A stretch of 64,000 nucleotides of DNA from Chitinophaga niabensis (GTDB taxonomy: Bacteria; Bacteroidota; Bacteroidia; Chitinophagales; Chitinophagaceae). Of the stretch, positions 53,158 through 62,600 are shown one piece after another. Location: contig NZ_FSRA01000002.1 in assembly GCF_900129465.1 (NCBI RefSeq), positions 2,831,591 through 2,895,590 of the forward strand, in the 5' to 3' direction. The position numbers were made by a program, and so were the translations under genes. The notes below the pieces were generated by a model, which was not told the DNA's origin, searched no databases, and saw only the letters and a list, made by a program, of their open reading frames with translations. How positions within the stretch are numbered: the stretch's first letter is position 1; each line of letters opens with the position of its first letter.

Positions 53158-53937
53158 ATGCAGCCTATTATCTCTATCAGGGATCTCAGAAAAAGTTATG
53201 GTGAAAAGCAGGTGCTGAAAGGCATCAACCTGGAAGTTTATCCCGGCCAGATCATTGGTTACATTGGTCCGAATGGCGCTGGTAAATCCACTACGGTAAA
53301 AGTGCTGATCGGTTTGCTCAGCGACTTTGAAGGAGAGGTGACAGTCCTGGGCCAGGACCTCCGCAAAGATACATTGGCCATTAAGGGCCTCATTGGTTAC
53401 GTACCGGAAAATGCAGAAATATATGATGTGCTCACACCCATGGAGTACCTGTCCTTCGTAGGGAAATTGTATAAACTGGATGAAACGGTGATAACGGAAC
53501 GGGCTACCCGCATGCTGGATGCTTTTGGCCTGCTTGGGAACAGAGATCAGCGGATGGACACTTTTTCGAAGGGGATGAAACAGAAAGTACTGATCACTTC
53601 CGGCCTGCTGCATAACCCGCAGATCGTGGTGCTGGATGAACCGCTTTCCGGACTGGATGCCAATGCTGTGATCATTGTGAAAGAGATTCTCTCCCTGCTG
53701 AAAAAAGAAGGCAAAACCATTTTCTATTGCTCGCATATGATGGATGTGGTAGAAAAAGTATCGGACAGGATCGTACTGATCAATGAGGGAAGTATTGTGG
53801 CAGACGGTACGTTTGAACAGTTGAAACAATCTGAAGGGGATACCCTGGAAAAAGTATTTGCAAACCTTACCGGTAAGGAAGGTTTTTCCGGCGCGGCAGA
53901 TGCATTTATTCATGCATTAGGGAACCAAAACAGTTAA
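53158..53937 (+). CDS. ABC transporter ATP-binding protein
   Basis: A 259-residue ABC-2-type ATPase. Walker A is GYIGPNGAGKSTTVKVLIG; the Q-loop region is IGYVPENAEIYD; the signature TFSKGMKQKV replaces LSGGQ; Walker B is IVVLDEPLSGLDA; the switch His is in YCSHMMD. I use the ATG at 53158; the frame runs back to overlap porQ. Two nt separate it from its permease gene. Substrate unknown. Confidence 0.93.
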   Translation: MQPIISIRDLRKSYGEKQVLKGINLEVYPGQIIGYIGPNGAGKSTTVKVLIGLLSDFEGEVTVLGQDLRKDTLAIKGLIGYVPENAEIYDVLTPMEYLSFVGKLYKLDETVITERATRMLDAFGLLGNRDQRMDTFSKGMKQKVLITSGLLHNPQIVVLDEPLSGLDANAVIIVKEILSLLKKEGKTIFYCSHMMDVVEKVSDRIVLINEGSIVADGTFEQLKQSEGDTLEKVFANLTGKEGFSGAADAFIHALGNQNS

Positions 53938-53939
53938 CC

Positions 53940-55622
53940 ATGAACAAATTCTTCTTATACCTGGTTTCCCTGCTGAATCCCGTCTGGAAACGTTTGGGCG
54001 TAGATGTGGAACAACTGAGGGCTATCCTGGAAGTAAAGCTCAAAATGGATGACCGCCGGCCTTCTGCTTATATGCAGGCCCGCCAGCAAAAGAAAAAGGA
54101 GATAAAGAACGGCTCCTGGGGTGTGATCCTTATGTCCTTTGTGATGGGCATATTTTACCTCTATGCATTCTTTATTGCAAAGGACCATTTCCTGCAGATG
54201 CTGATATGGTTCTCGCTGTTTATGATGATGATGTCTACCACCCTGATCGCAGACTTTACCAGTGTGCTTATAGATGTGAAAGATAATTTCGTGATCCTGC
54301 CCAAGCCGGTGAATGATAAAACAGTAGTGGTATCCCGCATGATGCACATTGTGATCCATATCTCCAAGATAGTGGTTCCCATGATGCTGCCGGTACTTGT
54401 ATACCTCTTTGTTGAAACAGGGGCCGTATCTGCACTTTGGTTTGTGTTGCTGGCTTTGTTATTATGCATCTTCAGTATTTTCCTCATCAATGCCGTATAC
54501 CTGGTTGCCTTACAATTAACTACTCCGGAAAAGTTTAAAGAGATCCTGAACTGGATCCAGATGGGGCTGAGTGTATTGCTGTTTGGTATTGTTTACCTGG
54601 CTCCGCGTGTGATGAAGAATGTGAACCTGGCAGAGGTAAGGCTTTCTGATCATACCTGGCTGAACCTGATACCCCTTACCTGGTTTGCCGGTGCCTGGCA
54701 GGCTGTAACAGATGGCATCTACACACCACAGTTCTTAATTTTCATCGCCTTATCCTTCATTGTTCCTTTTGCCAGCCTGTGGCTGGTGATCAAAGTATTT
54801 GCACCCAGCTTTAACAGGAAACTGGCTATGCTGGGAGGTAGCGGAACAGATAGTGGTAAGCCGGAAAAAGCACGGGCTGTTTCTTCTGGCATACCATGGT
54901 ACAAACGCCTGGCCCGCCTGCTCACCAGTGGCAGCCAGGAGCGGTTGTCTTTTGAACTGGTATGGCTGATCACCGGCCGCAGCCGGGAGTTTAAGCTAAA
55001 GGTGTATCCCTCCCTGGCTTATGTAGTGATCTACTTCATCTACTTCTTTTTTACCGGCGACCATACTTCAGCAGGGGAGAAGTGGAAACATTTACCGGAA
55101 ACAAAGATGTTCATCTTCCTGATCTACAGCAGCAGTTTTGCATTTATCACAGCTATCAGCAACCTGGTATACTCCGATAAATATAAAAGTGCCTGGGTAT
55201 ATTTTGCGGCGCCGATAGAATCCCCCGGCCTTTTGCTGATGGGGGCCTTCAAGGCATCGCTGGTGAAGTTCTTTGTGCCGTTCTATTTATTGCTCTCCGC
55301 ATTTTCATTGTGGGTATGGGGCCTGAAGATCATGCCTGACCTGCTACTGGGCTTTTTTAATGTGATTGTGATCAATCTTGCCTTTGCGTTCATCTACCTG
55401 CGCAGGTTACCTTTTTCTGCAGAATTGAATATCAAACAAAGTGCAGGCACTTTCATCAAAGGCATGCTTATTCTGATCGTACCGGGTGTGATAGGTGTGG
55501 GGCATTATTTTATTGCTGGATACATCTGGCTCGTGCTTATTTTCGGACTAATGTCCTTTGCGGCATTGTACCTCCTGTACACGAAGTACAGGGAAACGGG
55601 TTGGGCGAAACTGGAAGCATAA
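53940..55622 (+). CDS. ABC-2-type transporter permease
   Basis: A 560-residue integral membrane protein with about twelve hydrophobic segments, for example WGVILMSFVMGIFYLYAFFIA near 60-80, LLALLLCIFSIFLINAVYLVAL near 175-195 and the paired C-terminal helices. The cytoplasmic N-terminus is positively charged. It lies 2 nt after the ATPase and is surely its partner. Exporter versus importer and substrate are not readable from sequence. The stop codon overlaps the following terminator. Confidence 0.87.
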   Translation: MNKFFLYLVSLLNPVWKRLGVDVEQLRAILEVKLKMDDRRPSAYMQARQQKKKEIKNGSWGVILMSFVMGIFYLYAFFIAKDHFLQMLIWFSLFMMMMSTTLIADFTSVLIDVKDNFVILPKPVNDKTVVVSRMMHIVIHISKIVVPMMLPVLVYLFVETGAVSALWFVLLALLLCIFSIFLINAVYLVALQLTTPEKFKEILNWIQMGLSVLLFGIVYLAPRVMKNVNLAEVRLSDHTWLNLIPLTWFAGAWQAVTDGIYTPQFLIFIALSFIVPFASLWLVIKVFAPSFNRKLAMLGGSGTDSGKPEKARAVSSGIPWYKRLARLLTSGSQERLSFELVWLITGRSREFKLKVYPSLAYVVIYFIYFFFTGDHTSAGEKWKHLPETKMFIFLIYSSSFAFITAISNLVYSDKYKSAWVYFAAPIESPGLLLMGAFKASLVKFFVPFYLLLSAFSLWVWGLKIMPDLLLGFFNVIVINLAFAFIYLRRLPFSAELNIKQSAGTFIKGMLILIVPGVIGVGHYFIAGYIWLVLIFGLMSFAALYLLYTKYRETGWAKLEA

Positions 55623-55652
55623 AAAAGGCGGGAAGATCTTCCCGCCTTTTTT
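55621..55652. terminator. Perfect 32-bp palindromic bidirectional terminator
   Basis: Six A, then GGCGGGAAGATCTTCCCGCC, then six T: every base pairs. It serves both the permease gene on the plus strand and pdxJ on the minus strand. Confidence 0.93.
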
Positions 55653-55654
55653 AT

Positions 55655-56386
55655 TTAGTCAACTAAAAGCCGTTTATAGAGCTGAATGGTATTTTCCAAT
55701 CCAAAATAAATGGCATCTGCCACCAGGGCATGGCCAATCGATACTTCTTTCAGCTGCGGGATGTGCAGCTTGAAGAACCGGAGGTTATCCAGGTTCAGGT
55801 CATGGCCGGCATTTAATTCCAGCCCGATAGCAGAAGCTTCTTTGGCAGTGTTCTTATAATCGTTGAATAAACGAAAGTTCTGCGGTTGTGTGCGGGCCTT
55901 CGTGTATTCCTCTGCGTAAGGGCCGGTATACAACTCAATGCGGTCCGCTCCTGCGGATTTGGCACCTTCTACTTTACTGATATCCGGGTTGAGGAAAACA
56001 GAAACCCTGATGCCTGCTTTTTTCAGTGTGCTGATCACGTCTTTCAGAAAAGACTGGTATTGTACCGTATCCCAGCCGGTGTTGGAAGTGATGGCTCCGG
56101 GAGGGTCAGGAACCAGGGTACATTGGTGTGGTTTTACAGCCAATACCAGGTCCATAAACTCCTTCGAAGGATAGCCTTCAATATTGAATTCAGTTGTAAC
56201 CAGTGGCTTCAGATCCCTTACATCCTGGAAACGGATATGGCGTTCATCCGGCCTGGGATGTACCGTAATACCGTCAGCACCGAACCGTTCACAGTCTTTA
56301 GCTACCTGTAAAATATCAGGCAGATTGCCGCCGCGTGCGTTCCGCAGTGTGGCGAACTTATTGATGTTAACACTCAGCTTCGTCAT
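55655..56386 (-). CDS. pdxJ: Pyridoxine 5'-phosphate synthase
   Basis: Joins 1-deoxyxylulose-5-phosphate and 3-amino-2-oxopropyl phosphate to pyridoxine phosphate in vitamin B6 synthesis. The 243-residue TIM barrel shows LSVNINKFATLRNARGG, FGADGITVHPRPDERHI, TEFNIEGYP, CTLVPDPPGAITSNTGWD, VSVFLNPD, ELYTGPYAE and LNAGHDLNLDNL. It lies 9 nt after DUF3307 but has its own well-spaced promoter (TTG-20-TAATTTTG) whose -7 box ends 4 nt before the ATG. Confidence 0.96.
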   Translation of the reverse strand: MTKLSVNINKFATLRNARGGNLPDILQVAKDCERFGADGITVHPRPDERHIRFQDVRDLKPLVTTEFNIEGYPSKEFMDLVLAVKPHQCTLVPDPPGAITSNTGWDTVQYQSFLKDVISTLKKAGIRVSVFLNPDISKVEGAKSAGADRIELYTGPYAEEYTKARTQPQNFRLFNDYKNTAKEASAIGLELNAGHDLNLDNLRFFKLHIPQLKEVSIGHALVADAIYFGLENTIQLYKRLLVD

Positions 56387-56390
56387 GCCG

Positions 56391-56421
56391 CAAAATTACG
56401 CCAATAAAAGCTTTACTACAA
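56391..56421 (-). promoter_or_regulatory. Promoter of pdxJ inside the end of DUF3307
   Basis: Minus strand TTG (56419-56421), 20-nt spacer, TAATTTTG (56391-56398), then 4 nt to the ATG. Confidence 0.55.
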
Positions 56422-57121
56422 GTCCTGTAAAAATAGAAGCAGAGAAGCTCATCAGCGTACCAATAAGGATATATTCTGTTTCTCTGCGGTTCTCATTATC
56501 CTTCAGATCATTGAAGCGAAGGATAGATTTCGCTGCGATCAGGAAACCAATGCCTTCATAATGATCTGTGACAATAAAAGTGAGCACCAGGATCCTTTCA
56601 AAGATACCGATCCATCTTCCGGCTTCGCTCAGGGAAGCCCTGCTGTTGGTGAACCTTGCATCTGCCACCTGGTCGCGCCAGCGTTTAGTGGTAAAACCCA
56701 GGAGGAAGGAAATAGGCCATATCACGGCCACATAACCCAGCAGGATCGCCCATACGGTTTTGTCTTCCAGGATGGCAGACAGGAAAGGCAGCACGCTGGC
56801 CCATCCTTCGGATACCTGTATCCACAATACCAGTATTACCAGTACATGCAAAGCCTGGTCGATAAGAAAATTGCGGGCATTGTCTTTCCGGTATACTTTC
56901 CACCAGTCTATCAGAAAGTGGGAGACGGCCACGATCACCGGAATGATCCATTGCTGCCACCAGCCGGTGAAAACATAGATCAGTACTCCATGCATGATGG
57001 AGTGAATGTAAAGAAAGGGAGATGCAGCTTTATGGCGCCGTTTGTGTTGTACAAAACCGGTGGTTTGCAGCGCGAAATCACCTATAAGGTGGGCGCAGAG
57101 CCATTTAATCAATAAAAGCAT
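56396..57121 (-). CDS. DUF3307 polytopic membrane protein
   Basis: A 241-residue membrane protein with about six hydrophobic helices. Four polar pairs spaced i, i+4 lie in the first four: His11/Asp15 (AHLIGDFALQ), His40/His44 (YIHSIMHGVL), His68/Asp72 (AVSHFLIDWWK) and Asp88/His92 (LIDQALHVL), which could build an intramembrane metal site as in membrane metallohydrolases. DUF3307 has no established function. It follows the satD-like gene after 12 nt, a pairing I recall as recurrent, and is followed at 9 nt by pdxJ. Confidence 0.87.
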   Translation of the reverse strand: MLLLIKWLCAHLIGDFALQTTGFVQHKRRHKAASPFLYIHSIMHGVLIYVFTGWWQQWIIPVIVAVSHFLIDWWKVYRKDNARNFLIDQALHVLVILVLWIQVSEGWASVLPFLSAILEDKTVWAILLGYVAVIWPISFLLGFTTKRWRDQVADARFTNSRASLSEAGRWIGIFERILVLTFIVTDHYEGIGFLIAAKSILRFNDLKDNENRRETEYILIGTLMSFSASIFTGLVVKLLLA

Positions 57122-57133
57122 AAGATATGGTTT

Positions 57134-57763
57134 TTAAAACATGGATGAAATCTGCAGTTCAAACCTGCTGATGATCATCGTGATCACCTGCCATCCTGCT
57201 GCCTGTAATCTTTGATTGACAGCCGGTTGGCGGATCTTCAGCTTCTCAGCGGTTTGCGCCTGAGTAAGTCCGTTCAGTTGTTCCAGTATGGCTTCTGCCT
57301 GTGGAATGCTCCAGCGTTCCATCAGGAAAGAAAGCACCTGGCTATGAATAGCCCATTCCTGGTTAACAGCGGAATGGGGGCTAACAACAGAGATGAGCCC
57401 GTTCTTTTTCTTCAGCTCATCCAGGTAGGGGCCCGAATGTTGAAAGGCCGTACCGTCCGATGTAACAACGTTTTTTGAGGTAAAAGTAATATCGCCTGTA
57501 CCAATGGATATGCGTACCTGGAAATTTTCTTTTCGGAGCCAGGCCTGTAACAACAGTCCGCTGTAAAGCGCCAGTTCCGGATTTTGAATGAATACCGCCT
57601 GGAAGCTGTCTCCCCGGTATTGTTCCGCCCTGAAAGTACCATCCTTTTCCTTTATAGCAGCGAAAACCCGTTCCAATATTTGTTGGAAACGCTTACGCTG
57701 CGCGGTTTTCAGCAGGGAGGATTGAATGATGTCGCCGGTTATAACGGCTGCGTGCTTTTTCAT
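57134..57763 (-). CDS. SatD-like protein with C-terminal helix-turn-helix
   Basis: A 209-residue soluble protein. The N-terminal domain opens AAVITGDIIQSSLL (Asp11), then YRGDSFQAVF (Asp52) and VRISIGTGDITF; residues 163-190 (LNGLTQAQTAEKLKIRQPAVNQRLQAAG) form an HTH. The overall pattern matches the SatD family. The D-I, G-D-S-F-Q-A-V-F and R-I-S-I-G-T-G-D order also recalls class III nucleotide-cyclase or GGDEF cores, so the N-terminal domain may bind a nucleotide; that is my inference. It is probably an autoregulator: three palindromes lie directly upstream and one overlaps its -7 box. Confidence 0.85.
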   Translation of the reverse strand: MKKHAAVITGDIIQSSLLKTAQRKRFQQILERVFAAIKEKDGTFRAEQYRGDSFQAVFIQNPELALYSGLLLQAWLRKENFQVRISIGTGDITFTSKNVVTSDGTAFQHSGPYLDELKKKNGLISVVSPHSAVNQEWAIHSQVLSFLMERWSIPQAEAILEQLNGLTQAQTAEKLKIRQPAVNQRLQAAGWQVITMIISRFELQISSMF

Positions 57764-57770
57764 GGCTCTA

Positions 57771-57778
57771 CAAATATA
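57771..57778 (-). promoter_or_regulatory. -7 box of the satD-DUF3307 promoter
   Basis: TATATTTG on the minus strand, full match to TAnnTTTG, 7 nt upstream of the ATG and overlapping the first palindromic unit (57775-57794). No TTTG at the -33 spacing, which would suit a regulated promoter. Confidence 0.6.
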
Positions 57779-57852
57779 AGGCTATAACCTTATAATACCC
57801 CATTATAAGTCTATAACCTTATATTGTACCATTATAAGCCTATAGCCTTATA
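57775..57852. repeat. Three 20-bp palindromic units at exact 29-bp period (operator array)
   Basis: Units at 57775-57794, 57804-57823 and 57833-57852, consensus TATAAGNCTATARCCTTATA. In unit 1 TATAAGG and CCTTATA are exact reverse complements around CTATAA. Start-to-start distance is 29 bp both times; the 9-bp spacers end in CAT but otherwise vary. The array fills the space between the ahcY terminator and the satD-like gene. Operator function for the SatD HTH is inferred. Confidence 0.8.
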
Positions 57853-57857
57853 ATTAG

Positions 57858-57883
57858 AAAAGCAGCCCACCGGGGCTGCTTTT
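57858..57883 (-). terminator. Terminator of ahcY
   Basis: AAAAGCAGCCC (57858-57868) / GGGCTGCTTTT (57873-57883) with a 4-nt loop, 26 nt after the ahcY stop. Confidence 0.82.
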
Positions 57884-57908
57884 CCTATGATCAGATCTTT
57901 CAGATCTA

Positions 57909-59237
57909 CTAGTAACGATAGTATTCAGGTTTGAACGGACCTTCAACCGGAATGCCCAGGTAAGTGGATTGTGTGTTAGTCAGCACATCCAGCTCAACGC
58001 CGATCTTTTTCAGATGCAGGCGGGCTACTTTTTCATCCAGGTGTTTAGGCAGTACATATACCTTGTTCTCGTACTTGTCTGTATGTTGCCACAGTTCAAG
58101 CTGAGCGAGTGTTTGGTTAGTGAAGGAGTTACTCATCACAAAAGAAGGGTGACCAGTAGCGCAACCCAGGTTCACCAGGCGGCCTTCAGCCAGCAGGATG
58201 ATATCTTTACCATCAATGGTATATTTATCTACCTGGGGTTTGATCTCTACTTTAGTGTGTCCGTAATTGGTGTTCAACCAGGAAACATCAATTTCGATAT
58301 CGAAGTGACCGATGTTACAAACGATGGCTTTATCTTTCATCGCTTTGAAATGTTCGCCGGTGATGATATCGCGGCAACCGGTGGTAGTTACGATGATGTC
58401 TGCTTCTTTAACAGCGTCAGCCATCTTTTTCACTTCGTAACCTTCCATAGCAGCCTGCAGCGCACAGATCGGGTCAATTTCAGTTACAATAACACGGGCA
58501 CCGGCACCTGCGAGAGACTCGGCAGAACCTTTACCCACATCACCAAAACCAGCCACTACAGCAACCTTACCTGCGATCATTACGTCCGTAGCACGACGGA
58601 TAGCATCTACGCAGGATTCGCGGCAACCATATTTATTATCAAATTTGGATTTGGTAACGGAGTCATTGATATTGATAGCTGGCATAGGTAAAGTGCCGGC
58701 TTTCATTCTTTCGTACAGACGGTGAACGCCGGTAGTAGTTTCTTCGCTCAGACCTTTAATATGCTGGATCAGTTCAGGATAAACGTCGAAAACCATATTG
58801 GTCAGGTCGCCACCATCATCAAGGATCATGTTCAGAGGACGATCAGTGCTGCCAAAGAACAGGGTTTGTTCAATGCACCAGTTGAAATCTTCTTCGCTAA
58901 GGCCTTTCCATGCATAAACAGGGATACCCGCAGCAGCAATAGCAGCAGCAGCGTGATCTTGTGTAGAGAAAATGTTGCAGGAGCTCCATTGTACTTCTGC
59001 ACCCAGGGCTACCAGGGTTTCGATCAGCACAGCTGTTTGAATGGTCATGTGTAAGCAACCGGCAATACGCGCACCTTTCAGGGGCTGAGATTTACCATAT
59101 TCTTCACGCAGGGCCATCAAACCCGGCATTTCGGCTTCCGCCAGTTCTATTTCTTTGCGACCCCACTCTGCCAAAGACATGTCTTTAACTTTGTATTTGA
59201 GGCTCAAATCAATCTTGGATTTAGCAATTGTGGACAT
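57909..59237 (-). CDS. ahcY: Adenosylhomocysteinase
   Basis: Hydrolyses S-adenosylhomocysteine to adenosine and homocysteine in the activated methyl cycle. The 442 residues contain GCLHMTIQTAVLIETL, SSCNIFSTQDHAAAA, the NAD site VAGFGDVGKGSAESL, VTTTGCRDIITGEHF and the C-terminal HLDEKVARLHLKKIGVELD with EGPFKPEYYRY. A -7 box TAGATTTG lies at 59254-59261, 17 nt before the ATG. No SAH riboswitch was recognised. Terminator downstream; single-gene unit. Confidence 0.97.
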   Translation of the reverse strand: MSTIAKSKIDLSLKYKVKDMSLAEWGRKEIELAEAEMPGLMALREEYGKSQPLKGARIAGCLHMTIQTAVLIETLVALGAEVQWSSCNIFSTQDHAAAAIAAAGIPVYAWKGLSEEDFNWCIEQTLFFGSTDRPLNMILDDGGDLTNMVFDVYPELIQHIKGLSEETTTGVHRLYERMKAGTLPMPAININDSVTKSKFDNKYGCRESCVDAIRRATDVMIAGKVAVVAGFGDVGKGSAESLAGAGARVIVTEIDPICALQAAMEGYEVKKMADAVKEADIIVTTTGCRDIITGEHFKAMKDKAIVCNIGHFDIEIDVSWLNTNYGHTKVEIKPQVDKYTIDGKDIILLAEGRLVNLGCATGHPSFVMSNSFTNQTLAQLELWQHTDKYENKVYVLPKHLDEKVARLHLKKIGVELDVLTNTQSTYLGIPVEGPFKPEYYRY

Positions 59238-59652
59238 TCCAGTAAATTTTTGGCAAATCTACCTTTATTTCTACTTTCTACATAATGCTTTCTCTTAAAC
59301 CTGTTTTAATAAATTAACCCTCCCCCGGGAGTAACTGTCTAATATACATATAAATTATGCTAAATTAATATTTGCATTAATATTATAAATAATATACATT
59401 TGCTATCTGGTGCAGTTAATACCAGTTTGTTACATATTATTATTTAGAGTCATTGACGTAGAATAAACGTTTGGAATAGAAGGAGTTAAGAATCTAAAGA
59501 AGGGGAAAAGGGGCATCTTGCCTGTGCAGATTACCCACTACAGGGAAGTTCCACTACCGGAAAATGTACTTGCCGGAATATAACGTCAGCCTCGAGATAT
59601 CTAGTATGGATGTAAAGAAATTTTAAGTTTTATGTTAGTCCTATCCTTACCT
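59238..59652. other. 415-bp AT-rich gene-free region upstream of the giant protein
   Basis: The ahcY -7 box is at its left end. From about 59330 to 59460 it is very AT-rich, with TAATATT-type palindromic strings. I see no gene and no well-spaced promoter for the plus-strand gene; TTTG occurs at several places. It is likely a long leader or upstream control region. Confidence 0.5.
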
Positions 59653-62600
59653 ATGAAAAAACCGCGTTATGCGGGTGCAAACCATCTGCGTTTCGCTATT
59701 GCGGCCATTATGGCTTTCTTTTTCCTTTGCGGGGAAGTGCATGCCCAGGCGCAGACGGCTGTTATCAACCCTGCGGGGGGTACTGCCCTTGATAATAACC
59801 TGCGTATTGAAGTAAGGGATAGCTGTATACTGGTCAGGCGGAAAGGAGTGGACCAATATAACCTGGATAACAGCCAGCCCAAGGAAGATATCGGGTTAAG
59901 GACCTATTTCATCCTGGAACAAAGGTTCGGGCCATTGCAGGAAAAGACGCCCAAGTATGTGAAAGCCTGTGAGATATCAGACGTGTATGGGGATGGTTCG
60001 CTGGGAAATCCCTACAAGATTGTGACCTTATCTTCTTTTCAGAACCTTAATAACGCCACTTATAATGTTACCACCGTATATACTTATGTAAACGGAACCT
60101 CTTATTATAATATCGATTTCTACATCAGTTCAAATGAAGAAATGCTGAATGGCCCTCTTGGTGCAGAAAGAGGGGGACAATATTACATTCATATTTATTT
60201 ATCCCAACGAAACTGGATGGGTACTGAGGATTGTAGCACTGGTTTCTTTTCCGGTGAAACATCCGTTGTTAATGATAACTATCTAAACCAGGGTATGCCC
60301 GACCCTGCTCAGACGATCAAGAGCATAGTAGGGTATAAAAGAGACAACGCATCCTGCCCCTCCGGGCCGGAAGGTGTAAATGTATTCAAAACAAATGCTG
60401 GCTTTACTTCCTGGTTTGCGGGCCCTACTAATACCCGGGATGCAAAAGTTAATCCCGGCGGATATTTGCTGAGCAATAATATCAATATAGTGCCACAAGC
60501 ACAGGGAGTGGCGGTGCACAAGGCCGTTTTTATGGATGCCACAGCCATGGAGATCAATCACGCGATCAAACGTTTTGCTGTTGGTTTTGATTCAACCGAA
60601 TTGAAGAGTGTTTTTGTACAGGACCCGAACCCGCCTCCCGGATTTACACATTTCCCCTTTGGTAAAGCTACCATTGAATTATCTGATGCCAACCCTTCCG
60701 GCCCGGAAGGAGATAATACACATGTTATCAGCAACCTTACCTTAACGGTAAGTGGTGCGAAGTTTAACCTTCCCCAGCTGGCTACTGTTAAAGTATACCC
60801 TACCACCAGCGGTATAAATGATGCGGTGGCAGGTACGGATTATGAAGTGTTATATACCAGGATACTGATCCCGCCGGGTGATTACACTTTTGTGCCGGGT
60901 AACTTTCCTTTGAACAATATCCTGATCAAAGGAGATGATGACCTGGACCCGAATAAAACCTTACGGGTAGAACTAACGAATGATTGTTCTCCGCACCTGC
61001 AATTGGGTACTGTTACTTCTGTTATTTATACGATTGAAGACGATGATGCCGGTGAACTGTTCATAGAGCCGGCTCAGACTACGCTGGAAGAAGGAAAGAG
61101 CATGAAAGTAAAAGTAAGGATGTCCGGCACTCCTTTATTAACCGATGTGGTAGTTACCCTCGCTAAAGGAACGGCGGATGCTGAATCAACAGATCACAGC
61201 GTTATTCCTGCTACGGTTACTATACCTGCCGGCAGTCTTTTTTATGAATTTGATTTTGATGCGATCGCAGACCGGATACTGGAGCCTGCAACGGAAAGCC
61301 TGGATATCACAGCTACAGCAACCATATCAGGCATTAACAGAACGCATACTACCACTATCAGCATCATTGATACAACAGGATTAAACCCTGCCAACAAGAT
61401 CATCAGTTTCACTTCTCCGGCTACAATGGAAGGGAATAATGCTACCATCACTGCCAGCCTGCCAACGGGGGTAACAACAGAGTTCCCTGTTGTAATTGCT
61501 ATGACGGTACATCCTTCAAGTACTACGGACCCTACAGATTTTGGTGTTGCATTTCCCACGAGCATGACCATTCCTGCGTCTGGAAATGATGTCTCTTTTA
61601 CTTTGCCTGTTGCCTCAGATGCTAAACTGGAGTTACAGGAGTCTTTGGTCTTTAATGGTACCAGTGCAGGATTTGTTGTGAACGGCGGTCAGCTGGATGT
61701 TATCCAGGAAGCGGTGAACCTTACGGTGCAATTTGATGATCCGGCAGTTACCCAGGTAATGGAGCCATATAACCCACAAATAATTGTACGCCTGCCTTAT
61801 GCAACGGACTTTGCCTTTGATGTGAAATTGGAAATAGATCCAACTTCTACAGTGAGCACAGATGATTATTATTATTCTGACCCGGCAGATTTTAAGGTCC
61901 ATTTTACGCCGGGGATGGATTATGCAACATTCGATCTTTTCGAAATATCGCCGGATACCTGGATGGAACTTCAGGAGAAGCTTGTCATAAAGGCAAGCTC
62001 GCCGGGTTTTACGCCGGCTACAGCTACCTTGCTGATCGATGATTACAACAGTACGATCCCTGACGCCATAAAGTATTACTTTGAAACGGTGGATGGCTTA
62101 ATGGATTACACGGAAGGAGAGACTGTTCAGCTAAAAATTATAGCAGTAGGTGAGGTGTCTTCAGAGCCAATCATCTTTACGATAGGTACTGCTAATATCG
62201 ATCCCAACACTACTGCCGCAGATTACGAATTACCACTGACCGTTACTATTCCGCCGTTTGAAAGAGAAGTGATCTTTGATCTGAAACTCAAAACAGATGC
62301 ATTGACAGAATCAGATGAAGAGCTGGTTATTACTGCAGATGGTAATATATTGGGTACCCCCTATAGTACATCTCCTTTAATTATTTATATCAAGGATGGA
62401 ATAAATCCTGTTATCGAATACACCGTATCGGATGTAACAGAAGGAGGGACGGCTACCGTAACAGCAACCCTTCAATCCGGCGTAGCGTCATCAGATATTG
62501 TGATCACGCCTCAAAGGATTTCCGGCAGTGCTATTGATGATGATATTGTTTTACCGGCTACTGTAACCATCCTGGCAGGCTCCAACTCCCAACCCTTTAC

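Noticed and set aside
59238..59290. SAH or SAM riboswitch upstream of ahcY
   Set aside because: The leader after the -7 box is about 17 nt, too short for any known class.
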